Below, one piece after another: positions 22,161 to 34,210 of a stretch of DNA of 64,000 nucleotides (positions are counted from its first letter, which is position 1; every line of letters begins with the position of its first letter). A program made the translations under genes and the position numbers. This stretch comes from Hemileia vastatrix. Its lineage: Eukaryota > Basidiomycota > Pucciniomycetes > Pucciniales > Zaghouaniaceae. The stretch covers positions 31,739,700 through 31,803,699 of the forward strand of contig JASXTE010000001.1 of assembly GCA_030280995.1 (NCBI GenBank), read 5' to 3'. The notes under the pieces were generated by a model, which was not told the origin of the DNA, did no database searches, and saw nothing but the letters and a program-made list of their open reading frames with translations.

Positions 22161-23300
22161 TTAATTTTTTATGTTAGTTTAAATTTTATATAAAAGAAAA
22201 CAAAGCAAATAATATGAAAATGAAAGGGAAAAGAGTAAAAATAGAAAAAATATAGTAATGGAGATAAATGAAAAAATGATAGAAAAGAGCTTTAAGGTTT
22301 TGGCTTAGTGGAATACCAAGAATGAAAATTTTTGACAATTTTGTTGAATTAGATAGTTTGATATCATGTTCCATGATGTGCGACATCAGTATTTACAGAG
22401 GATAAGGTAAGAATTTAAGTAATTGAATGAGCTATAATAGATATAAGTTAAATCTATAAGGAGATTTAATAGGATTTTATACTTTATTTTATAATAAAGT
22501 AACTCTCCCATTGAACAGTTGTAAATTGAACTTATTTCATTTATCAATTTAATTATAAATTATGTATAGAATAAATAGAAATTTAATAATAAAGTAACTC
22601 TTTGATTGAACAGTTGTAAATTGAAATTATTTTATTTTTTAATTTAATTATAAATCATGTATTGAAAATATAGAATAGGGGTTTGAAATTAAATTAGTTA
22701 TATAAAATCTATTAAAATAGGATTATTCTCAACAACTACAATGAACACCTTTTGTACTAAATAATACATTGCGGGAAAAAATGTGTCACATTTGTGTTAT
22801 GGGTGGCTATTTCTTGCATTCAAAAAGGAAATGATATCTTGTTATGAAACATGACATCTGATCTTGCACATGTCACACATGTGCTTATAGGGGTGTTTAA
22901 TTGAGTTATGGGGTGTGTGTGTGATGTATGTACTGCAAGACAGTTGTGTTATTTTAGTTCATGTAACATGTGCATGAAATGGGCTCACATACTTTGTCAT
23001 GTTTTATTACAGGAGATTATCACCCAAAATAGAAATATAACACAGCTTCACCAGCAGTGATAATTACAATGTGAATTTGTTAAAGTTAAAACAGTTTATT
23101 GATAAATACAATAATAAAATTAAAGTGAAATAAGAGTAAATAAATTGAAATTAAACAAAGTTAAATAAATTCATTTGAAGAGACAATTTGAAGATTGTAA
23201 AGATTAATAGATTGAAATGAATATAAATAAGATTTAATAAAAATAATTAAAAATAAATATTTTATTAAACCAAGAGTTAAAGTCAAAGTTTTAGTAAAGA
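22161..23300. other. AT-rich DNA without genes
   Basis: Nothing coding is seen. It includes a 95-bp tandem pair (22491-22680) and a TG-rich stretch around 22860-22930. It may be internal LTR sequence of an unidentified element whose end is at 23726. Confidence 0.4.
22491..22680. repeat. 95-bp tandem duplication
   Basis: The units at 22491-22585 and 22586-22680 share ATAATAAAGTAACTCT, TTGAACAGTTGTAAATTGAA and AATTTAATTATAAAT, with moderate divergence. Confidence 0.75.
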
Positions 23301-23726
23301 AATGATTTGTTAAATTTATTTAAACCCTTAAAGTCTCAGAGAAAAACCAAAGCTCTCTCTTTATTTCCCTGGCCCTTCCTCTGCTTGACTTCAAGCAAGG
23401 TCTGAGCTCCAGTAAATACAGCGAACTTAGTTCTACAACTTTGCTGAAATTTTATTCATTTTTAACTCAATTAATGAAATAAAAATAATAAAATGTTAAT
23501 TTTAATGAATAGTAATTGAATTAACAGAATTAAATCAATTTTTAAGAAGCAATCTAAATACGTATAATAGTTAAATGATTTAGATACATATTAATTTATA
23601 TTACTTAAAGAGTTTAAAATACTAATTTTACATTTTTTTAATAATTTTAATAATTAAGTAAAAAATTATTGAGTAAAAAATTTAATCAGGCCAGTTTACA
23701 TATCTTAAATAATTTACTGGATGACA
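23301..23726 (-). repeat. Probable LTR end of an unclassified Ty3 element, minus orientation
   Basis: The segment ends TTTACTGGATGACA at 23726, which on the minus strand reads TGTCATCCAGTAAA, like the family A LTR start. It is followed by a purine-tract complement and a chromodomain pol end in the expected order. The far end of this LTR was not located. Confidence 0.45.
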
Positions 23727-23994
23727 ATTCCTCAACCTGAAAAAAAAATAAAAAAATGTTAACATTTTTTCTTATATTTTTTCAATAGAATGTTTAATTT
23801 GGAGATTTATTTTTCAGGGATCACCAATCAAATTCAGTAGATTCACCTTTATATCTTAATAGATACTCAGTTCTCCTTTTGCTAGTAAGATTTTTTTTTC
23901 ATTAAGAATTTTATTCATTTCAGCCTTTTCATTTATTTTCAATTGTTTAAATTTTGGTCTTCCCCTTCTTTTAAGAAATAAATCAGGGTAATAT
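23727..23994 (-). pseudogene. Fragment of Ty3 pol C terminus
   Basis: On the minus strand this resembles the end of family A pol: the RGRPK-type segment before the chromodomain (around 23958-23980), and the chromodomain leading to the purine tract. It is diverged from the other copies, has no start, and is cut at about 23995 by family A LTR sequence. Confidence 0.6.
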
Positions 23995-25557
23995 CTAATA
24001 GTCTAGAAGGTTTTACAGCAGTCCAAAGAGTGGTGAAGGTGGATACCTCAAGGATTTCAAAATAGGTACGTAAATATTATCTTTGTGATTAATTACTCAA
24101 GTAAGAGGCATAGTGTCAGCCAGGCTACTAGACTTACCCAGTGAAATAATTAATTATTTACTGGATGAAGCCGCACCTTATCATTTTAATTATTTAATTA
24201 TAAATTAGTTACATTAAAATTCCTTATAATAAATTAACTAATTACAGAATGATAAAATTAAATAAATAATTAAAATTAAATATAAAATTGTCCCTTTTAT
24301 TTTTTCTCTATCACCGTGCTCATTTGACAGGTTGGAAGAAATAAAGATTTATATTAAAAAATTGATTTTAAATTAAAATAAGATTAAATATATACAAAAA
24401 CTCAAATTTCTTATTTAGAATTGACTTCTACAGTAAATATTAAATAAATTGATGTATTTCTGACATACTCTGTAAATACATCTTTTTGATGCCTTCTTTT
24501 TAGAACAACTTTATTATTTGAAAATACTCCTTCTGGAATTTTCTTTTTCTCTCTCTCTCATACTACTGTTTTCAGAATTTGATTGCCGTGCTTTGTCCCT
24601 CCTTTGCCTATATAAGGCCTCTCTTTTGGTTGTTTTTGATTCATTCCTTTTTACCAACTTACTTTATTATCACAACTACAATATAACACTTATCTCTTAC
24701 ATCTTATATCTTTAGTATTTACAAGAACGTAATTCTAATCTATAACTTATATTGATATTTTAAATTTACCTCTAATCATTGAGTAAAGTCATTTTTGATT
24801 GAGAAATACGTACCAAATTATTGAGAGTCCAATTAAATCCTTAATATCTTCATACAAACTCCGTACCAAATCTTCTAGACCAAAAGGGGACCTTGACACA
24901 TAGATATATTATTATTATTACTTATAAGATTTAGATTTATGCAAATATAAGTACTAAAGCAGGAATAGTAGTAATAAAAATGATTTTGATTTTATATAAT
25001 AAAAATGTAAGTAGTAATGAATGAATAAAAACTGCAAAAATGGAAGGCCTTATATAGGCAGAAATGAGAGAAACCACAGGGTTAAAAAATCAACATACAG
25101 GATTGTGAGAGGAAGAAAATTTCAAAATAAAATATTGCATAAAATAAGAGTGTTTTATAAAGAATGTGTCAATAAAATGTATTTAATGTATATATCAAAT
25201 TATTTTATTTATTTTAAAGTTTCTGTAAATGTCTCTTAAAATAAAATAATTTGAATTAAATTTTTAGTATTAATATAATTTTAAATCTTTAAATAGAATC
25301 ATTTGAATTTAAAATTTAGTGTTAATATATTTTTTTATTCCACTTTTAGCTTTTCATGAGGATGCTGTTAGGAAATAAAATATGAGGGACAATAATTTTA
25401 AATATTTACTTAATTTACTTATTTTGATTAACTATTTTGTTACAAGTAAATTATAAAGTAAATATAATATAATTAATAAAATATGAGTTAATGGTGTGAA
25501 TTCATCCCTGTAAATAATTGATTAATTTACTGGGTAAGTCTAGTAACCTGGCTGACA
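23995..25557 (-). repeat. Family A LTR, minus orientation, split by a solo LTR
   Basis: Bases 23995-24113 (GTCTAGAAGG... to ...GAGGCATAG) and 24904-25557 (ending CCTGGCTGACA) are the two halves of one reversed LTR. The sequence between is a solo LTR of the same family. The LTR belongs to the minus-strand pol copy that follows at 25558. Confidence 0.75.
24114..24898 (+). repeat. Solo family A LTR with perfect 5-bp target duplication
   Basis: TGTCAGCCAGG...GGACCTTGACA, 785 bp, flanked by CATAG at 24109-24113 and 24899-24903. It has the AT palindrome near the start and the TATA core TATATAAGG at 24609. It shows that family A duplicates 5 bp at integration and fixes the LTR ends used for the other copies. 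Confidence 0.93.
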
Positions 25558-28500
25558 TTACATCACTCTAAAAAATAATAAAAAAATATTATGATTTTTT
25601 CTTTTAATATTTATTTTGTAGAGAAGGAAGGTTAGATATCTCTTTCCCAGGTATCCAAGAATCATATCAAGAAGATTTATTCTTGAATCTCAATAAGTAT
25701 TTAGTACCTTTTTCAGCAGTGATTATTCTGTCATTTAGAATCTTTTCAATTTCTGCTATCTCAGTGATTTCAATAGGGGTCTTCTTTGGACTTCCCCTCC
25801 TATTGGGAAATAAATCACTGTTGGATGTGTGGGATTTCAGAAGAGATATTGGAAAAACAGGATGTTTTCAGTTATATGGAGAGTACAGGATAACTTCAAC
25901 TGCATTATCACCAACCATTCTTCTGACAACAAATGGACCTACTAATGGGTCTTTTAATTTGTTATTACCTTGTTAATTGAAGTGGACTGTATAAATCAGT
26001 ACTGCATCACCCTTTTAAAAAAGTGTGTTCTTTATTTAATTTGTCCCACCTCTTCTTCTGATATTCAAAAGATTTTGAATACATTTTTGAGCATGAATTC
26101 TGCAAAGTTGTTGCATTTGAAGAAAATATTTTACACCAGGATGTAAATCCAATTTAGGTACTTTATTATTGAGAATTTGGGCAGGAGCATTTTGAACATA
26201 TCCAAGCCAGATCTCAAAAGGATTTTTCTGAGTAACAGAATGAACAGTGCTATTATAAGCAAATTCCAAAAACAGGAAGCAAGGCAACCCAATCATGAGT
26301 AAATCTATCATTGTTTTTGTAATCAAGGCCAAAGGCACAATACCTTCTTATCATGTCCTCCAAAGTCTGAATCATTCTTTCAGCCAATCCATCAGTCTGG
26401 GGGTGATGGGAAGTAGAAAGATTCAGATAACAACCACAAAAATCAATAAGAGAAATCCAAAATTCAGAAGTAAATTTAGGGTCTCTGTCAGAGATTATGG
26501 CCTTTGGGAAGCCAGCAGTATTAAACATATGAGACCAACACAAGAAATCTAATTACTTAGTATAAAAATCTTTGTGAGAAGTAATGAATTTAAACATTTT
26601 TTTAAATCTGTTCACAATAACCCAGCAAGAGTTACAATTGTCTTTCCCAGCAATGGGTAGTCCTTTTAAAAAGTCCATGTTTATAATTTGCCTTGGTGCA
26701 TCAGGAGATTCAATATGTTGCATTAATCCAACTCTTTTCCCAGCTAATCTCATTAATTTCTGGCAAAAATGACAGGATTCAACATATAGTTTGGTGTCTT
26801 AAGACATATTAGCCCAGCAAGCAGTTTTCTTAATTCTAATCAATGCAATGTCAAGATAAAATGGTCCTGCCAATATGTCATCATGACAAATCTTCAATAT
26901 AATCTCTTTCATAGATGGAGGAATAACAATAAAATTAATCAACTTTCTTCTATAATAGAGGTAGCCTTCTTTGATTGAAAATTTAACTTTTTCCAAAGAA
27001 GTCTGGTACTTTAGTGGGAGGGTTTTGATTAATGCTTGTATTGAAGCATTCTTTGGATCATTTAATATAGTAAATAACTTTTTTAAGTCAGCGTCTTTAT
27101 AATATGAATCCAGAATAAGCTGTAATAGCTCTTCCTCCATATCAACCACATATATCCTATGAATGTGAACTATTTCATCCTCAGGAACATATGCAGGATT
27201 AGAGTCATCATTTCGTAAGGGTAACCTTGATAAAATATCCACATTTGAGTGAACAATACCAGACCTATGAATTATTATCATCCTCCTTCTGTATTCTTAA
27301 GCAGCTAGCTGCCATCTGAACATAAGTCTTTTAGGTTTTTTCAAGCTCAGGAGTGATTTAATGGGGAAAAAATTTTAAATTTTCTCTTCCCATTCATCCC
27401 CATTGTGAAGCATTGGTTTGAGGGATTCAATTTAATGCCATATTTGGTTAAAATTTCATTTCCCGCAATGAACCAACAACTTAAGTTATTATTTTTTATA
27501 ACTAAAATGTTGCACAGAGCTCATACAAAGCCATGGCTATATTTAAAAAATATTGTTACTTTGTATATAACAATGAGGGACAAAACTAAGACATAACCTC
27601 TCCAATTTTCAGAAATGATAGGCATAAGTTTTGACTTATAATACTGATCCACTGAAGCAAGTTCTTTTTCAGATACTAAATTTCCTCCAGCTCCAGAATC
27701 TAAAACAACCTCAATGTTCTTTTCATTGTTCAAGACTGGTGTCTTGAGAGGAGCAATAATTATTGAGCTGTCCTCAAGATTTCCTTTGATCTCAGCATCT
27801 TCTACTGTAGATAAATCATAAATCTCAATTGCCATAGTGTTTAAATAATGAAAATCTTCTTTCAGAATTAAAATTTCCTGGTGAGATTCATAAAAAATAT
27901 TGCTGGCACTATCACTTAAAGTATCATTCATTGAAACTGTGTCATCAGCATGCTCCTCTGTTTGTTCAACAATATTTATTTTCTTGTCACAAAAATGGCC
28001 TTTCTGCAAAGGCTTGCTGCATTTAAATCAAGTGTTTGTTGTAAAATTTTTTGGTGCAACAGGGGCAGAAGGTTTACCAACTTTTTCAGGAGGTTTCTGT
28101 TGGTAATTGGAGGTTTTCTCCATTGAAGATCTAGAAATGAACCTTCTAGAATCATACTTGTTATTTAAAAGGATCACATTAAAAGTATTTATAAAAGTAG
28201 AAGTTTCTCTTGAGAACTCAGTCCTAGAAACTGCTAAGTCCCTCAGAGACATAGGCAATTTATAGAGGTTCCTGTCCTTCCATAGTTCAAAGTCCATGTT
28301 TGGGTCAATTGCCCTCAGGATCATTACAAGTTTTGTTAGGAAGTCAACAGGTGTTTCTATAGAAGAGGAGCTATATATGGCTTCCTCATACTGCCTTTGC
28401 TGTGCTAACCTAGAATTGAAACCACCAAACTGTGCTTTAATTAATTTCTTCAAATCTTTGCAGTAGTAGTCAGTTTTATCTAAGAGAACAGATTCCTACC

Positions 28501-29379
28501 ATATTAGGGCAACATTGGAAAATAAAGAAATCAATTAAGACACAATTTTTTCATCTGGCAGTTTGTAAGAGCTCCTCAGGTTACCAATTCTGCAAATAAA
28601 TTTTTGCCAATCAAAGGAAGAATAATCATCAAATGTTGGGAATCGGCCAAGTTTTGGCCAATTCTTTTAATTTGAAGAAGTCTCCCTATTACAAGCTTGT
28701 TTTTTAGTGAAAAGAAGCTGTAACTTCTCTAACTTTGCAGTAATCTCATTGTTTAACCTTTCTGTAGATGAAAAAGGTGCATCATCAATTTTTGATAGAA
28801 ACTCAGTAAGATCTACAGGAATTTCTGGCATTAATCTTACTTTAGATGAACTAGGGACAGGTACAATTAGAGTATCCTGTCCAAAAGGTTCATTCAAAGA
28901 AATTTCAGAATACCTCACTACGCAATATAGGGGGTGGACTTGCTAGCAAGTCCTCAACCTGAACTCAGATGGAACTCAGATGGAACTCAGACTGAACTCA
29001 TACTGAACCCATACTGAACTCTACTTGAACACCCACCTAAAACTGTTCTGCTGAGTGGTGTTCATCCCTGATTGAATGGTTCCTTTATCAATAGCTCAAT
29101 GTGTGTTCAATCTATGGCGAGTTTGGGTCCAAGGTTGCGGACTTGCTAGCAAGTCCGCCCCCCATATTGTGTGGTGCCTTTGGTCATTTAACTATGAATT
29201 CAACTTCTTCTCAATGGCTGTTAGCCTAGTCTTAACTCTTGGAATACTGGATAATGTGTCATTGATAGTTGCAAAAGATAATTGGTTTTTATTTTGCAGA
29301 GATGAATAATGGTCACTTAGTCTCTTCAAGTTCAACTTATATCCATCTAGTTCCTGGAAACAGATAGAAACAGTATATT
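25558..29379 (-). pseudogene. Element A2: gag-pol remnant with RT deleted
   Basis: Reading leftward from 29379: gag coiled-coil, MITE insertion (28916-29176), gag capsid (28453-28028), zinc knuckle with stops, protease (DSGAGGNLVSE, about 27690), then at about 27370 a jump from the post-protease segment straight into the end of RNase H (KSLL, MFRWQL). The catalytic RT and most of RNase H are missing. Integrase (HHCC about 26900-26780; DDE with ISDRDPKF and DGLAERMIQ, about 26490-26380), GPF and chromodomain follow to 25620. Numerous stops and shifts are present. The 5' end of gag is cut at 29380 by the LTR of the next element. Confidence 0.78.
28916..29176. mobile_element. CACTA-type MITE, copy 2 (261 bp), inside gag of A2
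   Basis: The ends are CACTACGCAATATAGGGG and inverted CACCACACAATATGGGGG; same length as copy 1 and nearly identical, in the opposite orientation. It interrupts a gag reading frame, and CCT flanks both sides (28913-28915 and 29177-29179), giving a clean 3-bp duplication. Terminal CACTA plus 3-bp duplication fits the CACTA/EnSpm superfamily. Confidence 0.9.
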
Positions 29380-29382
29380 GGG

Positions 29383-30179
29383 AGCTCCTTTTAGTCTAGA
29401 AGATTTTTAGTGGAGGTTAACAGTGTTGGAAGGAGTATTTTGAAGGGTTTCAAAGGAAAGGTATGTATATCTTATCTTTTATGTTATTTTACTCAATTAA
29501 AAAAGGTAGAAATTTTTAAAATTATTATTATAATAAGTGATTTAGAATTACGTAGAAGAAAATACTAAAACCAATAACTAGTAGTAATAAATATTTGTTG
29601 TAATGATATTTAAATAAAGTAAGTAACGAATGAATAAAACAGCACAAAAGGGAAGGCCTTTTATAGGAAAAAGGAGAAAGAGACCACACGGAGCTAAAAC
29701 CTACATACAGGAGTGTGAGAGAAAAACATTTCCAAAAATAAGAAATTGCAAATATCAAAAGTGTGCTATAAGGATGCATCAATAAAATAATTTTTACTAT
29801 ATATCAAATTATTTGATATACTTTAGAGTTCACTTTCAAAGGTCACACTTAGTATAAAATAATTTGAATTAAATTTTGTTTTAATAGAATTTTAAACTTT
29901 TAAATAAAGAAATTTGAATTCTTAAAATTTAGTATTAATATATTTTTATTTCTCTTCCAATCTGTTATAAAGCACAGTATTAGGGAATAAAAATATGAGG
30001 GATATTATTATTAATATTAAATATTTACTAAATTTACTTATTGTAATTAGTTATTATATTGCAAGTAATAATAAAGTAAATATAATATAATTAATAATAT
30101 TATAAGAAATAAAAGGTGTGGCTTCATCCCAGTAAATAATTAATTATTTTACTGGGTAAGTCTAGTAGCCTGGCTGACA
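29383..30179 (-). repeat. Family A LTR, minus orientation (3' LTR of element A3)
   Basis: It ends CTAGTAGCCTGGCTGACA at 30179 (reverse of the LTR start). Its other end, CCTTTTAGTCTAGAAG near 29390, has lost the terminal TGTCAAGG. It includes the near-palindromic AGTAAATAATTAATTATTTTACT (two arms around 30131-30155) and the TATA region. CTCCCTTACTCT next to it is the purine-tract complement. Confidence 0.75.
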
Positions 30180-33100
30180 CTCCCTTACTCTAAAAAAACA
30201 TTTAAAAAAATTCTATGATTTTTCCTTTTATATTTCTTTAGCAGAGTAGAAAGATAAGATATCTCCTTCCCAGGTATCCAAGAATCATATTCAGAAAATT
30301 TATTCTTGAATCTCAATAAGTATTATGTGCCTTTTTCAGCAGTAAATATTCTGTCATTTAGAATCTTATCAATTTCTGCTGTTTGAGTGAATTCATTAGG
30401 GGTTTTCTTTGGTCTTCCCCTCCTTTTGGGAAATTAATCAATATTTTATGTGTAAGGTTTCAAAAGAGATATTGGAAAAACAGGATGTTTTTTTGTCATA
30501 TGGAGCATACAAGATAACTTCAACTGCATTATCACCAACCATTCTTCTGACAACAAATGGACCTACCAATGGGTCTTTCAATTTGTTATTACCTTGTAAA
30601 TTGAAGTGGACTGTAGAAATCAGTACTTCATCACCCTATTTAAAAGTGTATTCTTTATGGGATTCTTTCCATCTCTTCTTCACATATTCAAAAGATTTTT
30701 CAATACATTTTTTAGCATGACTTCTGCAAAGTTATTTCATTTGAAGAAAAGATTTTACACCAGAATGTAAATCCAATTTAGGTATTTTATTATTTAGAAT
30801 TTGGGAAGGAGTATTTGGAACATATACAAGCAGAGCTCAAAAGGCTTTTTCTGAGTAACAGAATGAACAGTACTATTATAAGAAAATTCCAAACCAAGAA
30901 GTAAGGTAACCCAATCATGAAAAAATGTGACATTTTAATTGTACTCAAGGCCAAAGGCGCAATACCTTCTTATCATGTCCTCCACAGTCTGAATCATTCT
31001 TTCAGCTAATCCATCAGTATGGGGGTGATGGGCAGTAGAAAGTTTCAGATCACAGACACAGACATCCATCAGAGACATCCAGAATTCAGAAGTAAATTAA
31101 AGGTCTCTATCAGATATTATGGCTTAAGAAATTCTGAAGTATTAAACATATTAGACCACCACATGAAAGCTAATTCCTTAGTGGAAACATCCTTGTGAGT
31201 AGGAATAAATTTAAACATTTTTGTGAATCTTTCAGCAATAACCCAACAAGAGTCATAACTGTATTTCCCAGCAATGGGTAATCCTGTTACAAAATCCATG
31301 TTTTTTATCTGCCATGGTTCATCAGGAGGTTCAGTATGTTGCATTAATCCAGCTCTTTTACCAGTCAATCTTTTTGATTTTTGGCAAGAATCACAGGATT
31401 CAACATATAGTTTGGTGTCTTCAGACATATTAACCCACCATGCAGTGTTCTTAATTCTGATCATTGTTTTTTCAAGATCAAAATGTCCAGATAATATGTC
31501 ATCATGACAAATTTTCAAAATGATTTCTTTCATAGAAGGAGGAATAACCATAACATTACTCAACTTTCTTGTATAATATAGATATCCTTCATCAATTGAA
31601 AATTTACCTTTTTCCAAAGCCTTCTGGTACTTTTGTGGAAGGGTTATAATTAATGCTTGTATTGAAGCGTTCTTTGTATCATTTATTATGGTACATAACT
31701 TTTTTAAGTCAGTTTCCTTATCATATGGATCCAGAATAAGCTGTAATAGCTCTTCCTCTAAATCAACCACATATATTCCATGAATATGAACTATCTCATC
31801 TTCAGGAACATATGCAGGATTTGAGTCATTATTTGGAAAAGGTAACCTTGATAACATATCTACATTTGAGTAAACAATACCAGACCTATGAATTATTGTC
31901 GTCCCCCCTCTGTATTCTTGAACAGCTAGCTGCCATCTGAACATATGTCTGTTAGGTGTTCTAAAATTTAAGAGGGATTTAACTACACTGCATTCAGTTA
32001 CAAGTACAAATCTCTGATCATCCAGATAATAATGTAGCTTCTCTAGAGCCCAAACTACTTCTAAACACTCTAGTTGAGTGGCACCATATTTCAATTCACT
32101 ATTTCACAAGGTTCTTGAAATATAAAAAATTACTACTTTTGATACTTTATTATTTATCACTTGTTTTTGATTGAGGGAAGCACCAAGACCAATAAAACTG
32201 GCATCAGTGTAAAAAACAAGTGGTTGATTAAAGTCAGGTAAAGCAAGAATCAGTGCTGATATCAAACAATGTTTCATAGTGTCGAAATCTCTTTGTCTTT
32301 CACTATTACAGACAAATGCAACATCTTTCCTAGTCAATTGGGTAAGGGGTAATGCTATGACTTGGTAATTTTTAATATACTGTCTATAGTATCCACACAT
32401 TCCCAAAAAACTCTGGAGCTCTCTAACTGTAGTAGGAGACTTCACAGGTTGTATGGCTGCCACTTTGTTTTGGTCAACACATATCTTTAAACCTGAGACA
32501 AGATGACAAAGCACTTTTAAGGAATGAAAACCAAATTTGCATTTATTCAAAGCAAGTGTCATATTTATCTCATCCATCTTATGAAACACTTTAAACAGGT
32601 GTTTAAGATAGTCCTCAAATGTTTTAGAGAATATGATGATATCATCAATATAAACCATCAGCCATCCTTCAATTATTTCTTAATGGAATGTGTTATCCAT
32701 AACTTTTTGAAAAACTGAAGGGGAATTTTTAGGGCCAAATGGAATCCTAACATACTTATAAATACCCATATGAGTAGCAATAATCAGAAAATTCTCAGAA
32801 TTCTTCTCAACAGGTACCTGGTGATATCTCTTGTTACCATCCAAACAGCTGATATATTTAGCACCTTGTAGGTTAGCATGTATAGATCTAATTCTGGCTA
32901 AAGGATTGATATCATCAACAGCATAACTGTTCAATTCTCTAAAATCACCACATAGCCTGGATTTATCTTTCTCATAAGAAATTAGGACAGGAGAGATAAC
33001 ACAATGTTTAGTGTTTCAACTACCTTTTCAATAATATTAATTTTTAAAAAGGTAGAGATTTGTCTTCAATATCATTTCTCTTTTTGGGAGAAGAAGGATA

Positions 33101-33937
33101 AGGCTTATTATTTAAACATGGTGGTATTTCTTTTAATGGCAAGATAATGAAATTTTCATTTCTTCCTTCACAAATCCTAATTCATGTGACCCATGAGCAA
33201 AGGCCATAGGAAAAGATTTTACCAATTTAATGATGAAATCTTTATACTCACCAGAAAATTGTTCTACAAAAAAAGAATTGTCAATTTCAGACACAAGGGC
33301 AGGAATTTCTTTTGTATATCTTCCTTTATATTGAACTACACAATGACATGTGTTCAATCTTGGTGTTAGTAATTTTTTGGCGGAGGAAATTTTAATTTTT
33401 TTTTTCCCATTCATCCCCATTGTGAAGCATTGGTTTGAAGGATCCAATTTTATGCCATATTTGGTTGAAATTTCATTTCACACAATGAACCAACTACTTA
33501 ATTTGTCATTTTTCATAACAAAAAAATCACATATAGCTCTTACAAAACCATGGTTATATTTGAAAAATACTGTAGCTTTTTATTTACCAATAGGGGACAA
33601 AACAGAGCCAATACCTCTCCAATTCTCAGAAATGAAAGGCATATGTCTTGATTTATAATCTTGGTCCACTGAAGCAAGTGCTTTTTCAGATACTACACTT
33701 CCTCCAGCTCCAGAATCTAAGAGAACCTCAATGTTATTTCCATTGATCAAGACTGGTGCCTTAAGAGGGGCAAGAATAATTGAGCTGTCGTCAAGGTTTT
33801 TTATAATCTCAGCATCCTCCACTGTAGATAAATTATTATTCTCAATATTAATAATATTTAAAGAATGAATATCCTCTTACAGCATTAAAATTTCATGGTG
33901 AGATTCATATGAAATATTGCTGGCACAATCACTTAAT
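30180..33937 (-). pseudogene. Element A3: pol and protease, decayed
   Basis: Going leftward from 33937: acidic linker, protease (LLDSGAGGSVVSE, about 33730), post-protease segment, RT in pieces (ISCLDGNKRYHQ, MVYIDDIIIFSK at about 32650, so YIDD is retained), RNase H (YTDASFIGLGASL, about 32210), a long open stretch 32094-31117 covering the end of RNase H, the HHCC finger and the start of the integrase core, then a broken DDE core, GPF and chromodomain to about 30245. Stops and frameshifts occur between these pieces. It joins the next protease fragment abruptly at 33938. Confidence 0.78.
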
Positions 33938-34210
33938 TTCAGATACTACACTTTGTCCAGCTCCAAAATCTAAAACAACCTCAATGTTCTTTTCATTGTT
34001 CAAGACTGGTGTCTTGGGAGGAGAAATAATTATTGAGCTTTCCTGAATATTACTTATTATCTCAGCATCTTCTGCTGTAGATAAATCATAAATCTCAATT
34101 GCCATAGTATTCAAATAATGAAACTCTTCTTTCAGAATTAAAATTTCCTGGTGAGATTCATAAAAAATATTGCTGGCAATATCACTTGAAGTATCATTCA
34201 CTGCAACTGT
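33938..34210 (-). pseudogene. Second protease/linker fragment of a family A element
   Basis: Encodes NDTSSDIASNIFYESHQEI to DFGAGQSVVSE on the minus strand, duplicating the region already present at about 33700-33930 but closer in sequence to element A2 than to A3. The catalytic triplet is DFG instead of DSG. It is the left flank of the family C insertion; its gag continues at 46431. Confidence 0.75.

Noticed and set aside
20657..22193. Long YFYF/FIFI open frames
   Set aside because: They are produced by the (ATTTTT)n microsatellite, which has no stop in several frames. No protein is implied.
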